Positions 59,776-64,000 of a stretch of 64,000 bases of DNA are shown here, piece after piece. The stretch is from an uncultured Ruegeria sp. (GTDB taxonomy: Bacteria > Pseudomonadota > Alphaproteobacteria > Rhodobacterales > Rhodobacteraceae), in assembly GCF_947500045.1 (NCBI RefSeq), contig NZ_CANMQQ010000001.1, forward strand, positions 1 to 64,000. The letters run 5' to 3'. The position numbers and the translations under genes were made by a program. The first letter of the stretch is position 1; every line of letters starts with the position of its first letter. The notes beneath the pieces are model-generated. The model had not been told where the DNA came from, made no database searches, and worked only from the letters and a program-made list of their open reading frames with translations.

Positions 59776-60579
59776 TCAACCGCTTCCGCTCAGCACGGCT
59801 GCCGAAGGACGCGGTAAGAGGTCAAGCAGGCCGAACACGCTGTCGCGACAGGCGGGGCCAACCCAATCCGGGGGGTAGAAGGCCGAGGGCAGGTCCGGCT
59901 GGCGCAGTACGACGCGGCGCCATCGATGTACCAACAATGTGCGCAAAGTCGCGCTTTGCAAGGGGGTGGCTGTCCACGCTGCGGGACGTGATTCTGAGGC
60001 ACGCTGGACCGCCGTCAAAAGCGCCTGACACGAGGCGCGCAGCTCTGGCGGGCACAACCGATCCTGAACCCATTTGGGGGCTGTTTGTGGGGATATGTTC
60101 AGTGCAAGCAAGCCGTCCGTCTGATCCGGAGCCGGGCCCGCGCCCATCGCCACATTGCGCCCTATGGGGGTATAGTCTTGGCTAAGCATCACGTCTTCAA
60201 GCACGGGTGTTCCGGACCCGTCTTCAGCAATCAGCAGGTGCCAAAGCTCAATGGGATCCTGATCTCGGGCATAGATGCGCGGGGTGACGGCCGCCGACTG
60301 GGTGCGGCCATATTCGGTCAGTACATGGCGTGACACGCGACCGAATCGATCACTCTCGATCCAGCCATCTTTGCGCAGACGGTGCAGAGCGACCCGGATC
60401 GCCTCGGGTTTGATGCCCATCGGTTCAATAATCCGGGTCAAGGCCCCGCCCGAGATCTGCGCGCCGGGCTCCTGCGCCATGTCGCCAAACAGCGAGACAA
60501 TGATCGACCACACCCGCTGGTCTTGCGGGTCCGTCAACTCGGCCACAGCCGTTTCGAACCACGAGTTTTGTTCGGTCAT
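59776..60579 (-). CDS. PaaX-family transcriptional regulator
   Basis: A 267-residue PaaX-like protein. An N-terminal winged helix ('SGGALTRIIEPMGIKPEAIRVALHRLRKDGWIESDRFGR', in pieces) precedes the PaaX C-terminal domain. PaaX represses phenylacetate genes and responds to phenylacetyl-CoA. It lies 53 bp downstream of the PaaZ gene on the same strand, in keeping with local control. Recognition is by pattern and context. Confidence 0.83.
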   Translation of the reverse strand: MTEQNSWFETAVAELTDPQDQRVWSIIVSLFGDMAQEPGAQISGGALTRIIEPMGIKPEAIRVALHRLRKDGWIESDRFGRVSRHVLTEYGRTQSAAVTPRIYARDQDPIELWHLLIAEDGSGTPVLEDVMLSQDYTPIGRNVAMGAGPAPDQTDGLLALNISPQTAPKWVQDRLCPPELRASCQALLTAVQRASESRPAAWTATPLQSATLRTLLVHRWRRVVLRQPDLPSAFYPPDWVGPACRDSVFGLLDLLPRPSAAVLSGSG

Positions 60580-60632
60580 GAGATCAGTTTAACTCATTAG
60601 ACCCAATAAGAAAAACACGTATGTGCAGCCCT

Positions 60633-62657
60633 TCAGCGCGCGTTCATGGTCAGAAGCTCGTATTCTGCCACTGGTTCGTCATCCTGATTGGTCAGGGACA
60701 CATGCCAGCGAACCTCACCATAATCGTCATTGCGTGGGGTTTTCTGCTTTACGGTCAAGCGCACCTTAATGCTGTCCCCGGCAACGACGGGCTTCATAAA
60801 GCGCAACCCGTCCAGCCCGGTATTGGCCAGCACCGGCCCCTCGTTCGGCTCGACAAACAGTCCCGCTGCGAAACTGAGCAATAGATAGCCATGCGCCACA
60901 CGACCGGGGAAGAACGGGTTTCGCGCCGCTGCGTCGTCATCCATATGGGCATAGAACGTATCGCCGGTGAAGTTGGCGAAGTGTTCGATGTCGTCGAGCG
61001 TGATCATGCGTGGTGCGGTGTGCAGTGTCTCTCCGACTTGCAGCTCACCGAACTTGCGGGTGAACGGGTGCGTTGGACCTTTGATTTCAGGCGCTCCGGG
61101 CACCCATTTGGTGCCGATGCGGCTGAGCATCCGCGGCGAGCCCTGAATGGCCGTGCGCTGCATATAGTGTTTCACACCGCGCACGCCGCCCATCTCCTCA
61201 CCACCGCCGGCACGACCCGGCCCGCCATGCACCATATGCGGCAAAGGTGAACCATGCCCGGTCGATTCCGCCATCGAATCTCGATCATTGATGTAAATTC
61301 GCCCATTATAGGCTGCAGACCCCATCACCACGTCGCGCGCGACGTCGGTATCATGGGTAATCAGCGATGTTACCAGAGACCCCTGACCGCGATTGACCAG
61401 CGCGACCGCATGATCCAGATCGCGGTAGCCCATGAGGGTCGACACGGGGCCGAAGGCCTCGGTGTCGTGCACGCGCTGCGCGTTGTCAGGGTCAGCACAA
61501 TGAAACAGCATTGGGGGCACAAAAGCTCCGGTCTCAGGGCCGTGCAGGTCGAATGCATCGGGGTTGCCGAACACTCGCTCAGCCTCTTGCCCGATCAGGT
61601 TGGCTTTTTCCAAAACATCCGCCTTTTGCCCGTTCGACACCAGCGCGCCCATGCGCGTGGTCTCTTGCCGGGGGTCGCCGATGGTGATCTTGGCCAACCG
61701 GTCCGATAGCGCGTCTATCACTGCGTTAACCTGTGCCTCGGGTGCTATGATCCGACGGATGGCCGTGCATTTCTGGCCCGCCTTGGTGGTCATCTCGCGG
61801 GCAACTTCCTTGACGAACAGATCAAATTCGGGCGTGCCCGGCACTGCATCCGGGCCGAGGATCGAGGCATTCAGGCTGTCCTGTTCCGCCACAAACCGTA
61901 CCGAGTTCTGCTGGATCGCTGGCGTTTGGCGCAGCGACAGCGCGGTGTTGGCCGAACCGGTAAAGCTGACCACATCCTGGCAACCCAAGTGATTCAGCAT
62001 ATCTCCCAATCCGCCCGAGACCAACTGCAGTGCGCCAGCAGGTAAGATACCGCTGTCCAGCATGATCCGAACCGCCAACTCGGTGACATAGCAGCTGTTG
62101 GTTGCTGGTTTCACGATGGCGGGGACGCCTGCCAGCAGTGTTGGGGCCAGCTTTTCCAGCATTCCCCAAACCGGAAAGTTGAATGCGTTAATATGGATCG
62201 CCACGCCTAGCAAAGGGGTGCAGATGTGCTGCCCCAGAAACGTGCCGTTGCGCGAAAGTTGCTCGATTTCACCGTCCAGATAGACCTGCGCATCCGGCAT
62301 CTCGCGCCTACCCTTAGAGGCGAAGACGAACATTGTGCCGATGCCACCGTCAATATCGATCAGATGGTCTTTTTGGGTGGCTCCAGTCTCGAAACTCAGA
62401 TCGTAGAGTGCCTGTTTATGTGCCGAAAGCTCTTGTGAAAGGGCTTTGAGCATCCTCGCGCGGTCATGGAATGTGAGCTTGCGCAAGGCGGGACCGCCGG
62501 TATTGCGTGCAAAATCAAGCATGGCCTGAACATCGAGCGCCGCGTTTCCAGCGGAGGCAAACGGCGCGCCGGTGATGGCGGATGCGATGGTACGTGCGCC
62601 TTCGCCAGGCGCGACCCAAGTGCCAGCGGCAAAGCTGGAGATTTGATGCAGGGACAT
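60633..62657 (-). CDS. paaZ: Bifunctional aldehyde dehydrogenase/enoyl-CoA hydratase PaaZ
   Basis: A 674-residue fusion protein. The aldehyde dehydrogenase part (about residues 1-515) has '[14 protein letters not shown]' with the catalytic Cys; the MaoC hot-dog hydratase part (about 530-674) has '[34 protein letters not shown]' (in pieces). PaaZ opens the oxepin-CoA ring and oxidises the semialdehyde in phenylacetate breakdown. Its neighbours are PaaX-like and a TRAP permease; other paa genes are not seen here. Confidence 0.92.
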   Translation of the reverse strand: MSLHQISSFAAGTWVAPGEGARTIASAITGAPFASAGNAALDVQAMLDFARNTGGPALRKLTFHDRARMLKALSQELSAHKQALYDLSFETGATQKDHLIDIDGGIGTMFVFASKGRREMPDAQVYLDGEIEQLSRNGTFLGQHICTPLLGVAIHINAFNFPVWGMLEKLAPTLLAGVPAIVKPATNSCYVTELAVRIMLDSGILPAGALQLVSGGLGDMLNHLGCQDVVSFTGSANTALSLRQTPAIQQNSVRFVAEQDSLNASILGPDAVPGTPEFDLFVKEVAREMTTKAGQKCTAIRRIIAPEAQVNAVIDALSDRLAKITIGDPRQETTRMGALVSNGQKADVLEKANLIGQEAERVFGNPDAFDLHGPETGAFVPPMLFHCADPDNAQRVHDTEAFGPVSTLMGYRDLDHAVALVNRGQGSLVTSLITHDTDVARDVVMGSAAYNGRIYINDRDSMAESTGHGSPLPHMVHGGPGRAGGGEEMGGVRGVKHYMQRTAIQGSPRMLSRIGTKWVPGAPEIKGPTHPFTRKFGELQVGETLHTAPRMITLDDIEHFANFTGDTFYAHMDDDAAARNPFFPGRVAHGYLLLSFAAGLFVEPNEGPVLANTGLDGLRFMKPVVAGDSIKVRLTVKQKTPRNDDYGEVRWHVSLTNQDDEPVAEYELLTMNAR

Positions 62658-62685
62658 GGTGTTCTCCTGTTTGACTAGGTGGGGT

Positions 62686-64000
62686 CTAGTGCCCCAATGC
62701 GCCCATTTGCTGCGGCAGGTACAGAACCACGATGGGTACCAGTACGATCAGCGCGAGGCGGAAGATATCGGCGATCCAGAATGGCGTGACGCCTCGGAAG
62801 ATGGTGCCGGTCGAGACGTCGCCAACCACGCCTTTCAGGATGAAGACGTTCAGCCCTACGGGCGGGGTGATTAGCGAGATTTCGGTGACTACCACAACGA
62901 CGATGCCGAACCAGATCGGGTCATAGCCGAGTGACGTAACCAACGGGAAAAAAATCGGGACTGTCAGCAACAGCATCGATAGGGATTCGAAGACGCAACC
63001 CAGAATGATATAGATCCCAAGGATCATCAGGATCACCACAAAGGGGGCGACGTCATACGCTGTGACCATCGCGATCAGCGCTTCTGGTAAACCGGCCAGA
63101 TTGATGAAGTTAGAAAAGATCTGCGCGCCGATAAGCACTGCGAACAAGGCGGATGCTGTGAAACAAGTCTCTTTCAAGACATCGAAGGTTGAGCCGATTG
63201 TCAGGCCACCACGAAACAGGGCGATCAGGAAGGCACCGGCAGCGCCCATGCCTGCGGCCTCGGTGGGTGAGAAAGTCAGGTTCAGGGGTTCAAAGTCGAA
63301 GGCTCCATAAAGCCCGCCGATCACCAGAAAGAACAGCAACAGCACGGCCCAAACTGAACCGAGCGCACGGATACGTTCGGGCCAGCTGGCGCGCTCCCCG
63401 GCCGGTCCGGCATCGGGGTTGCGCCAGACGGTCCAGCGCACTGCGAAGAGGTAGAAGAGGATGCCCAGGATGCCGGGAATAATCCCCGCCATGAACAGTT
63501 TTCCGATCGAGGTTTCCGTCAGCAGGCCGTAGATGACCAGAATGACCGATGGCGGGATCAGAATGCCAAGTGTGCCACCTGCAGCAATTGAAGCCGTCGA
63601 CAGCTCATCAGAATATCCATATCGGCGCATCTGCGGCATCGCGACCTTGGACATGGTTGCAGCGGTGGCCAGTGAAGATCCACAAATGGCCGAGAACCCG
63701 CCACAGGCTGCTACGGTCGCCATGGCGATGCCGCCGCGCATGTGGCCGAGAAAAGCGTTGGAAACCGCATAAAGCTCGCGTGCCATGCCGCCCTTGTTTA
63801 CGAACAGGCCCATTAGAATGAACAATGGCACGACCGACAGGCCATAATCCTGCGCGGTATCGGTGATCTGGCGGCCGACCATGGACATGGCAGCCTTCAA
63901 CCCGCGCTCGGACAGAATCGAGCCGCCGCGTTCGTAGGCAAAGCCCAATGTGCCGACCAGTCCCATGGCGAAAACAATGGGCAGGCGCACCAGCACCAAG
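62686..64000 (-). CDS. TRAP transporter large permease (DctM), 5' end outside the window
   Basis: At least 437 residues of a many-span TRAP large permease. 'GGFSAICGSSLATAATMSKVAMPQMRRYGY' (in pieces) and 'GGTLGILIPPSVILVIYGLLTETSIGKLFMAGIIPG' (in pieces) and 'PPVGLNVFILKGV' are hallmarks of DctM. The protein continues past the window edge: the frame stays open at 64000. It works with a small permease and a periplasmic binding protein, probably encoded just beyond. It is followed by paaZ after 28 bp, so an aromatic acid substrate is possible but not shown. Confidence 0.9.
   Translation of the reverse strand, partial: LVLVRLPIVFAMGLVGTLGFAYERGGSILSERGLKAAMSMVGRQITDTAQDYGLSVVPLFILMGLFVNKGGMARELYAVSNAFLGHMRGGIAMATVAACGGFSAICGSSLATAATMSKVAMPQMRRYGYSDELSTASIAAGGTLGILIPPSVILVIYGLLTETSIGKLFMAGIIPGILGILFYLFAVRWTVWRNPDAGPAGERASWPERIRALGSVWAVLLLFFLVIGGLYGAFDFEPLNLTFSPTEAAGMGAAGAFLIALFRGGLTIGSTFDVLKETCFTASALFAVLIGAQIFSNFINLAGLPEALIAMVTAYDVAPFVVILMILGIYIILGCVFESLSMLLLTVPIFFPLVTSLGYDPIWFGIVVVVVTEISLITPPVGLNVFILKGVVGDVSTGTIFRGVTPFWIADIFRLALIVLVPIVVLYLPQQMGALGH

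Overview
The window is chromosomal DNA of an alphaproteobacterium, most likely a marine Rhodobacterales (Roseobacter group, Ruegeria/Phaeobacter-like). The grounds are the sequences and order of the ribosomal genes, the block rpmH-rnpA-yidD-ttcA-yidC-MOSC-engB-argB, a four-gene AapJQMP/BztABCD amino-acid transporter, PaaX/PaaZ beside a TRAP transporter, a DUF1127 protein and an acyl-homoserine-lactone synthase homologue. No species call is possible from the sequence alone.

1-25.6 kb: the S10/spc/alpha ribosomal supercluster in canonical gene order (rpsJ-rplC-rplD-rplW / rplB-rpsS-rplV-rpsC-rplP / rpmC-rpsQ-rplN-rplX-rplE-rpsN-rpsH-rplF-rplR-rpsE-rpmD / rplO-secY-adk / rpsM-rpsK-rpoA-rplQ). 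It is cut by unrelated genes after rplW, after rplP, after rpmD and after adk, and a regulator/enzyme pair sits just before rpsJ. The rplW, rplP and rpmD blocks end in strong terminators, and blocks restart from promoter-like sites (a -35 element, 17 bp, a -10 element). The rplW-rplB gap (3.6-8.8 kb) is the most unusual part: after each of three inserted cassettes (fatty-acid desaturase; MarR+YceI; a 58-codon ORF) lies a degenerate copy of the 3' end of rplW with its terminator. It looks like an accretion hot spot that re-creates the rplW tail at each insertion. The rplP-rpmC gap holds two enzyme-like genes, a cold-shock protein and a Doc-type toxin-antitoxin pair.

25.7-35.8 kb: a Deg-type periplasmic protease with RarA, then an RluC-like pseudouridine synthase, a HAD phosphatase and the ATP synthase assembly factor ATP12, then the amino-acid ABC transporter. 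35.7-44.6 kb, minus strand: SixA-like phosphatase, an Fe-S protein, argB, engB, MOSC, yidC, an EAL protein, ttcA, yidD, rnpA, rpmH. 44.8-48.4 kb, plus strand: TVP38-like membrane protein, a flavoprotein disulfide reductase-like protein and a sensor kinase.

48.4-58.6 kb: an AT-richer accessory region between tRNA-Arg(ACG) and tRNA-Met(CAU). A 19-bp copy of the tRNA-Arg 3' end lies 1.2 kb downstream and delimits a mini-element with one unknown gene, paired decamer repeats and no integrase. Beyond it lie decayed sequence and a signalling cluster: membrane sensor kinase, cytochrome P450, AHL-synthase homologue with a long N-terminal extension, and two paralogous response regulators whose output domains look like degenerate GGDEF domains. 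No LuxR-type regulator is present. A frameshifted Crp/Fnr remnant sits next to tRNA-Met.

58.6-64 kb, minus strand: an alpha/beta hydrolase, PaaX-like regulator, PaaZ-type aldehyde dehydrogenase/hydratase, and a TRAP transporter large permease cut by the window edge.
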